From Desulfothermus sp964427155 (GTDB taxonomy: Bacteria > Desulfobacterota > Desulfovibrionia > Desulfovibrionales > Desulfothermaceae): a DNA stretch of 64,000 nucleotides. The stretch's first letter is position 1; each line of letters starts with the position of its first letter. A model generated the notes under the pieces. It searched no databases, was not told where the DNA came from, and saw only the letters and a list, made by a program, of their open reading frames with translations. The stretch covers positions 62,001 to 126,000 of the forward strand of contig CAYRSC010000003.1 in the NCBI GenBank assembly GCA_964427155.1. Reading direction: 5' to 3'. Made by a program: the position numbers and the translations under genes. Shown here piece after piece: positions 1-8,429 of this stretch.

Positions 1-1820
1 GGGTAGGGAGAATCCAGGAAAGAAACCACTTCCACCTTTCCCTTTATCTTAAATTCACATATACTAGTGCTTCCCATGAAATTTTCCCTGAGTTTAAGGG
101 GAACCTTTGCCTCTATGTTTATCCCATTATTGGTAAAATTGTTATAGACTACCTCACACTGACCCTTTTTCAAGCTAATTCCCACCCTGTTACCATCAAA
201 ACTACACCCCCTGATCTTTACCCTGCCCTCTTCTATATCCACGGCCCTAGAAAGGGATTGAAGGGTCCCATTTGTTAAAACTACACTTTGTAGTGTCTTA
301 ATCACCACACCTTCTCTCTCATGTGTTATAGAAAAGTTATTGGCCTCTAACTTCCCTCTAACCCTTATCCCTTTCTCTATTCCCTCCATCTGAATCCCTC
401 TCATAGTTAAAGTACCTGTAGGCGTTACTTCAATAGCTGTGCCATTTGATTTTGAATTTATAAATACAGATCTCATCTCAACATTTCCCTCAATCTTAAG
501 TGTAGCATTCCTCATAAAAGTTATCTCCACATTAGGTCCAATAATAACATTTACCCCCAGGGGGATAGAAACTGTCCCATTTAAAGAATACTTACCTGCA
601 GGGATATTGTTTACTATTACCTGAGGCAAGGGACGAGTTCCCAGCATGGGAAGGGAGACAGGGCCCACCTGAACCGAGGGAGACAAGTTACCAACTGCAT
701 CCTCTGCGGCAAGCCTGTAAAAATACCTTTTACCAGGAGATACCGTTTTGTCTATATAGGAAAATCCCTCTACCTGAGCTATTTTCTTATAGCCAGAAAG
801 GGGATTTTCACTCCTGAAGAGGATAAATCTCTTTACCGAGGTATCCGAGGTATTCCATTTTAGAAGTATATGAGACTTAGAGGCACTAGCCTTAAAAGAT
901 TGGGGTTTTTGAGGGGGGATACCATCTATGGAAATTAATGGGTTGGTTTCTACCCAGTCTCTGCGCTCTCCACTCTCGTTCTCCAGATGGAGATAAAGTA
1001 CCCCATTGTGAAGTCTATCCCCTTCTTTTACCACATACATCCCCTTATATATCCCATTTTGGACCTCTGACATGGGGATATGTTTTACCATGGGAGAAAG
1101 ATCAAAGCTGGCCTTCCCCCCTGCAGTCCCCTCCATTCCCACCAATATCTTATCCCCTATCTTAAAGGTATGAGGAGTGATGTTGGTAACTACCCGAATA
1201 ATCTTGGGTTTTTTTGCCGCACTTGAAAAAGAGGGTATAAGGCTACTCACCTTAAAGGCCCACTCAAAAATTATATTTTTTATATTTACATTTCCGCTAC
1301 TACTAACCACAGAAGAGACCACTGTGGCAATAGCACCAAGGGGATCAGTGGCAATGGAGAGCTTCTTTCGTGTGGCAGTCTCCCTCCAGCATCCCAATTT
1401 TTTTTGCTTGCTAAAAAGGCACAGCTCCCCATCCATCTTATAGTACTGAGCAAAGGCCATATTAAAACTGGAGAGCTGATAGACCTTGATCAAGAGGATC
1501 CCCTCCAATTCTGGATTCTTTTTATATGCCCCTCTTATTAAAGAAAAATTTATCTTTTTACCCTTGGGAATATCCCAGTCCAGATAAGTGACCACATACC
1601 CTTTTCCAGACATATAATTCTTTACCACATTCCTCACCAGTGCAAATGCAGAAAGCTCAATCTTTTTAGAGCCCATAGCAATAGGGCCAATTATTCCTAT
1701 ATGCCTTGGAAGTTCCTTTTCCGGAATAAAAACCACACCCTTGGAGGCAAAAACCTTAGAGACAGCAAAAAATACCACTATCCCCAGAATAAAACCCAAT
1801 ATTTTTACCCTGTTTCTCAT
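1..1820 (-). CDS. Secreted FN3/beta-helix protein, C-terminus cut by window edge
   Basis: Reading the minus strand from the ATG at 1820 gives 606 codons with no stop, running off the left edge, so the C-terminus lies outside the window. Residues 1-26 look like a signal peptide (basic start, hydrophobic core, ending around VFASKG). Residues 30-195 are an alpha/beta region that weakly recalls the GNA1162/DUF799 fold. Residues 200-300 look beta-rich. Residues about 303-385 resemble a fibronectin type III domain (LLKWNTSD, FILFRSENP, YRLAAEDAVGN). From about 400 onward, short strands with regular G and N turns (for example GTLTMRGIQMEG) suggest a right-handed beta-helix. It is probably an exported or cell-surface protein. 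The function is unknown and the domain names are fold-level impressions. An AGGGAGG ribosome site lies just upstream of the ATG. Confidence 0.8.
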   Translation of the reverse strand, partial: MRNRVKILGFILGIVVFFAVSKVFASKGVVFIPEKELPRHIGIIGPIAMGSKKIELSAFALVRNVVKNYMSGKGYVVTYLDWDIPKGKKINFSLIRGAYKKNPELEGILLIKVYQLSSFNMAFAQYYKMDGELCLFSKQKKLGCWRETATRKKLSIATDPLGAIATVVSSVVSSSGNVNIKNIIFEWAFKVSSLIPSFSSAAKKPKIIRVVTNITPHTFKIGDKILVGMEGTAGGKASFDLSPMVKHIPMSEVQNGIYKGMYVVKEGDRLHNGVLYLHLENESGERRDWVETNPLISIDGIPPQKPQSFKASASKSHILLKWNTSDTSVKRFILFRSENPLSGYKKIAQVEGFSYIDKTVSPGKRYFYRLAAEDAVGNLSPSVQVGPVSLPMLGTRPLPQVIVNNIPAGKYSLNGTVSIPLGVNVIIGPNVEITFMRNATLKIEGNVEMRSVFINSKSNGTAIEVTPTGTLTMRGIQMEGIEKGIRVRGKLEANNFSITHEREGVVIKTLQSVVLTNGTLQSLSRAVDIEEGRVKIRGCSFDGNRVGISLKKGQCEVVYNNFTNNGINIEAKVPLKLRENFMGSTSICEFKIKGKVEVVSFLDSPY

Positions 1821-1878
1821 GATGCCTCCCTCACAAATTTTATCAATTTTTTCAACATCCTATAATATTCTATTCTTA

Positions 1879-1907
1879 TTACTACACTCCTACCTCAATT
1901 TAGTCAA
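1879..1907 (-). promoter_or_regulatory. Candidate sigma-70 promoter for the left-edge gene
   Basis: On the minus strand a TTGACT -35 (1902-1907) is followed after 17 bp by TAGTAA (1879-1884). This is about 60 bp upstream of the ATG at 1820, in the AT-rich gap shared with the divergent kinase gene. The -35 is good and the -10 is weak (3 of 6). Confidence 0.4.
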
Positions 1908-2015
1908 CTATTAACCAAAAAATAAAAAAGCAATTACCGTGCCCCAAAAATATTGGCCTGGATCTTGAATTTTGCTTCCTCCAAAAATAGGATTGGGTGA
2001 AGAGGAGATGAAGAG

Positions 2016-2579
2016 ATGAAACAACTCATCTTGATAGTGGGTCCCAGTGGTTCAGGAAAGGACACATTACTCAGGTGGGCAAGGGAGTATTTTAGAGGAT
2101 GGAAAGGGGTAACTTTTTGTAAAAGATATATCACCAGGGTCCCAGATGAAAATGAAGACAATTTCTATGTCTGTGAAAAAGGATTTGAAACCCTGGAGCA
2201 TTCAAACTTTTTTGCCTTTTCCTGGAAGGCATACAACTATTTCTATGGAATACCCTCATATGAGATCAAGGAGGGCTACTGTAATTTTATCTCGGTCTCC
2301 AGGTCTATGGTAAATAAAATAGAGTGCATGTTTTCTCATGTGGTAACTATCTACATAAGGGCCAGAAAAGATATTATAAAAAAGAGACTTCTTAAAAGAA
2401 AAAGAGAACCTGTTGAGATAATCAAAGAAAGATTAAAACGCTATGATATAGATATTATGGCCCGAAATAGAATAGACTTTATAAATGAAGGAGAAGAGAG
2501 GGTGGTAAGAGAAAACTTTCTCGCCCTCTGTAGGAGTATTATAAATGACTTTTTCTACAAGAAGAAAGGCATAACTTAA
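2016..2579 (+). CDS. PhnN-like ribose 1,5-bisphosphokinase / guanylate-kinase-family protein
   Basis: This is a 187-residue P-loop kinase of the guanylate kinase superfamily. The Walker A is GPSGSGKDT at residues 9-17, followed by KRYITR near residue 36, as in PhnN. An FSWKAYNYFYGIPSYE stretch matches the LSWHA..LYYGV region of E. coli PhnN. PhnN converts ribose 1,5-bisphosphate to PRPP using ATP. No other phosphonate genes are nearby, so a role in ribose-phosphate salvage or an unrelated nucleotide kinase function is equally possible. A GAGGAGATG ribosome site precedes the ATG. The 3' end overlaps the convergent thiE by 41 bp. Confidence 0.75.
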   Translation: MKQLILIVGPSGSGKDTLLRWAREYFRGWKGVTFCKRYITRVPDENEDNFYVCEKGFETLEHSNFFAFSWKAYNYFYGIPSYEIKEGYCNFISVSRSMVNKIECMFSHVVTIYIRARKDIIKKRLLKRKREPVEIIKERLKRYDIDIMARNRIDFINEGEERVVRENFLALCRSIINDFFYKKKGIT

Positions 2580-3240
2580 GATAAGCGGCGGCCTCATATG
2601 GATTGGGAGCAGAGCATATTGCAGACACCACTGCCACCCCTGCCAGGGGCAAGGATGCCAATGAGGAACAATTGCGGGGGGTTATTCCCCCAATAGCTAT
2701 CACTGGATGAGTGGTCATCTTTAAAATATTTTTTAATCCCTCTATGTGGAGGAGGGGTTTTGCATCCTTTTTGGTAGAAGTGGGGAAAACAGGACCCACC
2801 CCTATATAATCTACAGGCAATAGTTCTGCCTCCAGGGCCTGCAAGGGGGTATTTACGCTGAGTCCAATAAGCATATTTTCTCCCACTATCCTTCGCACAT
2901 CTATTGGATGAAGGTCCTCCTGTCCCACATGAACCCCATCTGCGCCCACGGCCATGGCCACATCCACACGATCGTTTATAATAAAGGGCACTCCCCTCTC
3001 CTTTAAAAATCCCTTTATCCTCTTCCCCAGCTTCACATATTCCCTTGTTTCTATTTCTTTTTCCCGGAGTTGTACCACCCCTACTCCCCCACAAATTGCC
3101 CTCTCCAGCACATACAAAAGGTCCCTTCCCCCACAAGAGGCCCTATCTATACACAAATACACAAGAGGCTCTTTTTCCTTTAGAAGGGGCCAAAAGGACC
3201 CCTTCCTCACCCTATTCTTTAGAGACCCCTGCCTGTTCAA
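2539..3240 (-). CDS. thiE: Thiamine-phosphate synthase ThiE
   Basis: This 233-residue TIM-barrel protein joins HMP pyrophosphate and thiazole phosphate to make thiamine phosphate. Recognisable parts are the VVQLREK strand (residues about 55-61, binding the pyrophosphate), FIINDRVDVA, GADGVHVGQEDL, IGLSVNT, VDYIGVGPVFPT and PVIAIGGI, all typical of ThiE. The only start that covers the first strand (VYLCIDRA, from residue 27) is a TTG at 3240 lying inside the end of cobT. An AAGGAGG sits 9 bp before it, which supports this start; a GTG at 3210 is the alternative. It overlaps cobT by 29 bp, so the two are translationally coupled. Confidence 0.9.
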   Translation of the reverse strand: MNRQGSLKNRVRKGSFWPLLKEKEPLVYLCIDRASCGGRDLLYVLERAICGGVGVVQLREKEIETREYVKLGKRIKGFLKERGVPFIINDRVDVAMAVGADGVHVGQEDLHPIDVRRIVGENMLIGLSVNTPLQALEAELLPVDYIGVGPVFPTSTKKDAKPLLHIEGLKNILKMTTHPVIAIGGITPRNCSSLASLPLAGVAVVSAICSAPNPYEAAAYLKLCLSSCRKSHL

Positions 3241-4288
3241 AGGTCATAACCTCCTTATGGACCCTACATGCGGCCTCTATTATACTCATAGAAAGGGCTC
3301 CTCCGGTTCCCTCTCCCAACCTCATCTTTAGATCCAGGATTGGAGAGAGCCCAAGATGACTCAACATCCTCCTGTGCCCTGGCTCCTCTGAGCAATGCCC
3401 TGAGAACATATACTCTTTTGAGACAGGGGCCAACACAGCCGCAATTAACGCCCCAGCTGTGGAGATAAACCCATCCACTACCACAGGCACCTTATAGTAG
3501 GCCCCCGCCAGGATACATCCTGCAATTCCCCCTATCTCAAAACCACCTACCTTGGACAATATATCCACTCCATCGGCTGGGTCTGGTTGATTAACCTCAA
3601 TCCCCCTTTCCACTGCTGTGATCTTTTTCCTCATCCCTTCTTCATCTACACCTGTTCCTGGGCCCACCATTACTTTAGCACCCTCTCCTGTAACCACACA
3701 TCCAATGGCAGAGGAGGGAGTGGTATTTCCTATCCCCATATCCCCTGTACCTATAATCCTGGCACCTGACTCAATGGCCTCTTCAGCCACTTTAAATCCA
3801 TTCAAAATGGCCTCCAGCGCCTCCTCTCTGCTCATGGCAGGTCCCTTGACAAAGTTAGAGGTACCCCTCCTCACCTTCATGTTCCTGAATATCTTTTTCT
3901 CCTCTTCACTTGCCGGTTCAAAATCTGGCACTATGCCCATATCTACAACCACCACATCAGCTCCCACATGACGGGAGATGGCATTTATCCCTGCACCTCC
4001 CCTTATAAAACACTTTACCATCTCCAGAGAAACCACCTGAGGAAAGGCGGAGACCCCCTCTTCCACCACTCCATGGTCCCCTGCAAATACAAATATATTC
4101 TTTTTGGATACATCAGGTCTCTCTGTCCGCTGGATAGCACATATACGCTCTGCTATCTCATGCAACCTCCCCAGGGCCCGTGGAGGCATTACCAGCTCTG
4201 CTGTATGGGCACGAGCCTTTTCCAGAAAAGATCCATCTATTGGTTCTATGCCCTCCACTATCTCTTTAAGTCTCTTTTCCCTATCCAT
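3212..4288 (-). CDS. cobT: Nicotinate-nucleotide-dimethylbenzimidazole phosphoribosyltransferase CobT
   Basis: This 358-residue enzyme transfers phosphoribosyl from nicotinate mononucleotide to the lower-ligand base, making alpha-ribazole phosphate for cobalamin. Family features include VMPPRALGRLHEIAERI near the start, FVFAGDHGVVEEGVS, RGGAGINAISRHVGA, GTGDMGIGNTTPSSAI and the C-terminal GEGTGGALSM with the catalytic glutamate region. Its length is normal for CobT. AGGAGG precedes the ATG, and a good -35/-10 pair lies 35-63 bp upstream. It is the only cobalamin gene in the window and is paired with thiE, so lower-ligand attachment and thiamine synthesis are co-transcribed here. Confidence 0.95.
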   Translation of the reverse strand: MDREKRLKEIVEGIEPIDGSFLEKARAHTAELVMPPRALGRLHEIAERICAIQRTERPDVSKKNIFVFAGDHGVVEEGVSAFPQVVSLEMVKCFIRGGAGINAISRHVGADVVVVDMGIVPDFEPASEEEKKIFRNMKVRRGTSNFVKGPAMSREEALEAILNGFKVAEEAIESGARIIGTGDMGIGNTTPSSAIGCVVTGEGAKVMVGPGTGVDEEGMRKKITAVERGIEVNQPDPADGVDILSKVGGFEIGGIAGCILAGAYYKVPVVVDGFISTAGALIAAVLAPVSKEYMFSGHCSEEPGHRRMLSHLGLSPILDLKMRLGEGTGGALSMSIIEAACRVHKEVMTFEQAGVSKE

Positions 4289-4322
4289 AATCCTTTACCT
4301 CCTGAAATGATTTTCATCTCCT

Positions 4323-4351
4323 TTGATAGGGTCTTGTCTCTTTTCTGTCAA
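4323..4351 (-). promoter_or_regulatory. Candidate sigma-70 promoter for cobT-thiE
   Basis: On the minus strand TTGACA (4346-4351) is a perfect -35, followed by a 17 bp spacer and TATCAA (4323-4328, 4 of 6). It lies in the 87 bp gap between the upstream MutS-like gene and cobT. I saw no cobalamin or TPP riboswitch in this gap, and the leader is too short for one. Confidence 0.55.
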
Positions 4352-4375
4352 ATTCAAAACACACCTACCTCTTTT

Positions 4376-5881
4376 TTAAAAAAGATCTTTAAAGATCTTT
4401 TTATAAAGGTCCTGTCCATAACTGGTCTGCAGTGGCCTTGATTCCACGAGCTTAAAGGTCCTTGTTCCATCACTTAATCTCTCTGCCCTCAAAAACAAAG
4501 TGGTGTCTCGGTATTTCTCATAAAATAAACTTGCAAATTCATAGAGGTGCGTTACATAAAAGATCCTTATACCCCTTTCCACCAATGCCAGAACAATATC
4601 TCTGGCAATATGAGACCCCTCTCTCTCATTTGTAGCCCCAAAGGACTCATTTAAAAACAACATAGCACCTGGTCTTATCTTATCTATGATTGCGCTCATT
4701 CGCTTTAATTCCTCTTCAAACTTTCCACTTTCAAAGGTCCTATCTTCTTCCCTTTTAAAATGGGTAAAGATACCCTTCGCAGGATGGGAAATAAAAGACC
4801 TAGCCCCTACAAACATCCCTGCCTGCATCATTATCTGGGCTAGGGCCACAGCCTGAAGAAATGTGGTCTTTCCCCCCTGATTTGTCCCTGTGATAATAAC
4901 AGGATTCTTGGCGGAGGCATCTACATCGTTTGCCACCACCTCTTTTTTCTTTACAAGCAAAAGGGCTACATTATAAAGATGCCTTGCTGAATACTCTAAA
5001 ACATCCTCTGAAACCACAGGCATACAAATGCAAGCACCCTCTTCTCTCAGACTCTCATATAAGTTAAGGGCACCAATATAAAAGGCCATCTCCCTCTTCA
5101 GGGCCTTAAAAAACTTCTCAACGTGAGAGGCCGCCTTGGCCACTGCCAGGGCCACTGAAGAGATTCCCCTGTCCTTTATCTCTCCCAGGGCCCGGGCTCC
5201 ATTATGGTCCCGGGGATGGAGGGTAAAGGAAAACCCTTGAGAAGAGGGAAATATCTTTAGCTTATCAAGCCACCTGTGTTTGCGACCTTTTGGTAAGACT
5301 AGGGCATAACCTCTAGGGATATTACAGGGGCCCAAACATCCCTTTAAAAGGGTCCCATCTTCAAATTCCAAAACAGCTAAATGTTCTTTTATGAGAGAAA
5401 GATAGGTATCATCCATCTCTTTCAACACCATCTGAAAAAACCGTGTAAATCCCCGGGAGCTAGTGACCTCTATCCCCCTCTCTGCAATCTCTCTCAGTTC
5501 TTTAAAAAGGTCTAATGAAGAGCGTAGTATCCCCCTGGCCCCACTTAACACGGAACCAGGGCTTGCATACCGTGGAGAAAGCCAGAACCACTGCTTCTGG
5601 CGTCTCTCCATAAATTCCTGGGTAAGGGAATATAGCCTCTTGGGAAGCTGGGGATTATTCAAACAGTCTCTTAAGATCTCCTGACGGTATATAATGGTGT
5701 CTTTATCCCCCTCTATATTCAAGAGGGCACATCTTGCCACCTTAAAAAGAAATTCATCCCCCCGAGCCATGGCCTCAAAGACCACATTCAGCCCTATATC
5801 CTCCACAAGCTCTTCCCTTTCCCGGGAAAAATCCTCTTGGAGCACAAAATCCCTGTCAGGATACATCAACAATACCTTCAT
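4376..5881 (-). CDS. MutS-family ATPase, paralogue B (no mismatch-binding domain)
   Basis: This 501-residue protein has the MutS lever/core helices and the C-terminal ABC-type ATPase. It lacks the N-terminal mismatch-recognition domain of MutS and the Smr nuclease of MutS2. Walker A is GTNQGGKTT (residues 332-340), where canonical MutS has GPNMGGKST. The Walker B region reads LFLNESFGATNEREG (408-422), with Asn where MutS has Asp. The switch His is present in VTHLYEFA (443-450). It overlaps its upstream paralogue by 4 bp (ATGA), so the two are co-translated and may form a heterodimer. The variant motifs agree with a MutS-like family I recall from other bacteria. DNA substrate and role are unknown. 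Confidence 0.8.
   Translation of the reverse strand: MKVLLMYPDRDFVLQEDFSREREELVEDIGLNVVFEAMARGDEFLFKVARCALLNIEGDKDTIIYRQEILRDCLNNPQLPKRLYSLTQEFMERRQKQWFWLSPRYASPGSVLSGARGILRSSLDLFKELREIAERGIEVTSSRGFTRFFQMVLKEMDDTYLSLIKEHLAVLEFEDGTLLKGCLGPCNIPRGYALVLPKGRKHRWLDKLKIFPSSQGFSFTLHPRDHNGARALGEIKDRGISSVALAVAKAASHVEKFFKALKREMAFYIGALNLYESLREEGACICMPVVSEDVLEYSARHLYNVALLLVKKKEVVANDVDASAKNPVIITGTNQGGKTTFLQAVALAQIMMQAGMFVGARSFISHPAKGIFTHFKREEDRTFESGKFEEELKRMSAIIDKIRPGAMLFLNESFGATNEREGSHIARDIVLALVERGIRIFYVTHLYEFASLFYEKYRDTTLFLRAERLSDGTRTFKLVESRPLQTSYGQDLYKKIFKDLF
4379..4402. repeat. 24-bp perfect palindrome across the end of the MutS-like gene
   Basis: AAAAAGATCTTT followed directly by its reverse complement AAAGATCTTTTT. 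It encodes the last residues (KKIFKDLF) and ends at the stop codon of the MutS-like gene. On the minus strand it is followed by more A/T. It could fold into an AT-only hairpin acting as a weak terminator before the cobT promoter, or be a protein-binding site. Confidence 0.6.
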
Positions 5882-7413
5882 CTCACTATCCTCTCCTTTA
5901 TCTGACCATAGGTAAGACCATGTCTGTGGGCAAGGGAAAAGGCATACGCCATTCCATTGGCCTGTTGTCTTATTATTTTAAAGGTACGGATGGTGGGGTC
6001 GTGCTCCTCTACCTGGGCCACCATACTCACGGTCTTTTTATTCAAGAAAGATAGTTCCTCAATAAAAGTAACGCATACACATATGGCATCTTGGTTTGAT
6101 ATAAGAGTGAGTATCTCCTTATTTAGGAATAGGGCATCCTGGAGAGTAGTAGAAGAAAAAAGTTCGTTTAAGATTATTAGACTCCTTGAGGTGGATGTTG
6201 AAAGTATCTCATAGATACGAAACAACTCCTCTTCCAGCTTACCTTGAAAATTTGTCAAAGATTCCCTCCTCTCAAAATGAGTAAGTATCTTATCGCACAA
6301 AAACACCCTGGCATAGGTGGCTGGTACCTGTAATCCCAGCAAGGCAAGATAATGAACCTGGGCCACCATGCGGGCAAAGGTGGTCTTTCCTCCCTGATTT
6401 GGTCCTGTAATTACGAGTATTCTCTCTTCTCCACTGAGGGAAAAATCATTTGACACCACATTCTCTCCCTTCTCTCTCAGGGAATGAGCCAGAAATACAT
6501 CATAGCCCCCTGTTACACATACCTCCTTGGAAGAAGTAACAACGGGATAACAAAAAGAATATCCCTCCTTCCTTAAGGACTCCATAAACTCTAAGTAGGC
6601 CAAATAAAACTGTAACTCCCTATCAAAACGCTCTATAGTCTTATCCATAAGACAATCAATTTCTTCAAAAAAATCCTCCAAAAGAGCAAAAGGCCGAGGG
6701 AATAGCCGGGCCACAAATTCCAATATCTTTTCTTCTATATGGTTCATATATCCCCTTTGTGTCTCCTCCAATTTAAAAAACTCTCTCTCCTCTCCTTCTT
6801 CCCAAAATTTCTCAAAAAGAGCCTCTATATAAGGGGTATATTCTTCCTGCCCCTCATAAGGGAACACCTGGAAACCATTTCCAGCGATCTTTATACAATA
6901 GCGTAATCGTCTGAGCATTTCCTGGATCTGCAGGGCCCTATCCTTGAGAGAAGAAAAGTGGGAAGAATGAATATATCTCTGGAGATATTCCCTAAATAAC
7001 ACAAGTCCCCTAGATGCCAGAGGCAAGGTGGCTAGCTCTCTTTCCAGACAAATACAGGCCTTTATATACTCCAAAGATGCCTCTAAAAAACATCCCTGCT
7101 GGTGATATTTAAATCCTATTGTTTCTACCCCCTCCAAATATTGACGAACCCGCGAGATGGTGCTGGAAAATCTCCTGAGAGCATCAAGCACCTCCCTATC
7201 CTCCAAATCCCGCATAACCTCCTGACGATAGGTTATGGATTCCACCTCCCCTAGGGGATGATAAAAATATTCCCTGAGATCATATTGCCCTCTCTCCTTA
7301 AGCAAGACCTCTATTAACTGATCCAGGCCAACATCTGGGAAAAAAGCAGGCTGTTGGGGTTGCTCAGAAAAGGCTCCTTCCAACTTAGGGAAAAGTATAC
7401 TATAACTTTGCAT
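5878..7413 (-). CDS. MutS-family ATPase, paralogue A (no mismatch-binding domain)
   Basis: This 511-residue protein has the same architecture as the next gene: helical core, then a MutS-type ATPase. Walker A is GPNQGGKTT (337-345). The Walker B region is SLIILNELFSSTT (411-423), again with Asn before the catalytic Glu. It differs from its partner in that the expected TH switch motif reads VTFIEELS (448-455), so the His is replaced by Phe. The ABC signature region is also degenerate (TLQDALFLNKEI rather than NEREGSHIARDI). A pair with one more canonical and one degenerate ATPase suggests an asymmetric heterodimer. AAAGGAG precedes the ATG at 7413. It is divergent from the CYTH gene. Confidence 0.8.
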   Translation of the reverse strand: MQSYSILFPKLEGAFSEQPQQPAFFPDVGLDQLIEVLLKERGQYDLREYFYHPLGEVESITYRQEVMRDLEDREVLDALRRFSSTISRVRQYLEGVETIGFKYHQQGCFLEASLEYIKACICLERELATLPLASRGLVLFREYLQRYIHSSHFSSLKDRALQIQEMLRRLRYCIKIAGNGFQVFPYEGQEEYTPYIEALFEKFWEEGEEREFFKLEETQRGYMNHIEEKILEFVARLFPRPFALLEDFFEEIDCLMDKTIERFDRELQFYLAYLEFMESLRKEGYSFCYPVVTSSKEVCVTGGYDVFLAHSLREKGENVVSNDFSLSGEERILVITGPNQGGKTTFARMVAQVHYLALLGLQVPATYARVFLCDKILTHFERRESLTNFQGKLEEELFRIYEILSTSTSRSLIILNELFSSTTLQDALFLNKEILTLISNQDAICVCVTFIEELSFLNKKTVSMVAQVEEHDPTIRTFKIIRQQANGMAYAFSLAHRHGLTYGQIKERIVR

Positions 7414-7576
7414 TGCATTTCTCCTTTTTTAGGAAGCCCCCTCAAAAATTTTTTTCAAAGAGATCTTAAGTCCCATAGTTAGCGGGATTCAAGCCCCCTA
7501 ATCAAGAAATTTGAAATTTTACCCATCCTCACCTATAGTGATCAGCAGAGCAGGGTTAAATGGAGAAGGGACAAAA

Positions 7577-8140
7577 ATGGGGCTGGAGAGAGAATTAAAA
7601 TTTGAAGTAGAGGACTTTACAATTGTGAGAGAAAGGATAAAAAAAATGGGAGGGATCCTTGAGGGACGATATTTTGAAAAGAATATTGTCCTGGATACCC
7701 CAGAAAAAGGCCTTATCGCCGAGGGAAAACTATTGAGGCTGAGACGCGCAGCAGGAAAGAACCTTCTATGCTTTAAAAGACCATCTCCCTCACAGGAAGA
7801 GGTAAAGACCTTCATAGAATATGAGATAGAGACTAGCAATTTTAAAGATACCATTCACCTCTTCAGGGAACTAGGTTACATGCCCATTGGGGAATATGAA
7901 AAGATTCGGGAAAAATGGAGAATAAATGAGGTCAAGATATGTCTGGACGTACTTCCCTTTGGAAAATTTGTTGAGATAGAATCAAATGGGGATATCCTCT
8001 CTCTGGCGGAAAGACTGGGCCTCTGTAGGGAAAAGGCCATGAAAGAGACCTATCATGAGCTCAACAAGAAAAAAAGAAAATCCTTGGGGCTCCCCCTGGA
8101 AGACTCCTTTGTTTTTGGGAAATGGAGAAAAGCTACCTAG
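7577..8140 (+). CDS. CYTH-domain protein (class IV adenylate cyclase / triphosphatase family)
   Basis: This 187-residue protein starts with MGLERELKFEV, the ExExK-like strand that opens the CYTH triphosphate tunnel. It continues with the usual alternating charged strands: NIVLDTPE, LLRLRRA, LCFKRP, FIEYEIE, EKIREKW and FVEIESNG. CYTH enzymes hydrolyse or cyclise nucleoside triphosphates or hydrolyse inorganic or thiamine triphosphate, using two metal ions. The substrate cannot be told from the sequence. I chose the ATG at 7577 because GGAGAAGGG lies just upstream and the family begins with this strand. A TTG 66 bp further upstream is in frame. Confidence 0.8.
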   Translation: MGLERELKFEVEDFTIVRERIKKMGGILEGRYFEKNIVLDTPEKGLIAEGKLLRLRRAAGKNLLCFKRPSPSQEEVKTFIEYEIETSNFKDTIHLFRELGYMPIGEYEKIREKWRINEVKICLDVLPFGKFVEIESNGDILSLAERLGLCREKAMKETYHELNKKKRKSLGLPLEDSFVFGKWRKAT

Positions 8141-8429
8141 GTTTGACCTTTACAAGGGACTGATATTATATCACTATTATCTAGGTAGTTGCAGAAAACA
8201 TAAAAGAAAACAGCTGGCTATGTAGATAAAATCCTCTCACCCCGTAAAAAGAAGGACAAAATAGAATATAACATCTCAAAAGAAATAATTAGAGGCATTC
8301 TCAAAAAACTAGAAACATTATCTCCAGTTGGTTAACAAACCAGATGGGGGAAGGCACTATTCGCCGCGGCTAAATTCTAACCATGCATAAAAGATATAGC
8401 AGGGCGCCACAAACAAGGAGTTATGGCCT
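8141..8429 (+). other. Intergenic region before clpS, with possible promoter and a start-less 43-44 codon open stretch
   Basis: This 289 bp gap has no convincing gene. A TTGACC (8143-8148) with TATTAT/TTATAT 15-17 bp downstream could drive clpS. CTAGGT occurs twice, flanking that element. An open stretch of 43-44 codons encodes a lysine-rich peptide (KILSPRKKKDKIEYNISKE) and ends at GGTTAA near 8335. It has no start codon and is preceded by a stop, so it may be the remnant of a lost gene. I see no RNA-like structure. Confidence 0.4.

Noticed and set aside
2594..3136. 180-residue open frame on the minus strand
   Set aside because: It is a second frame of thiE; Gly/Arg-rich translation with no family motif and no ribosome site.
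4289..4375. Cobalamin or TPP riboswitch before cobT-thiE
   Set aside because: The gap is only 87 bp and contains a promoter; no conserved riboswitch core can be seen.
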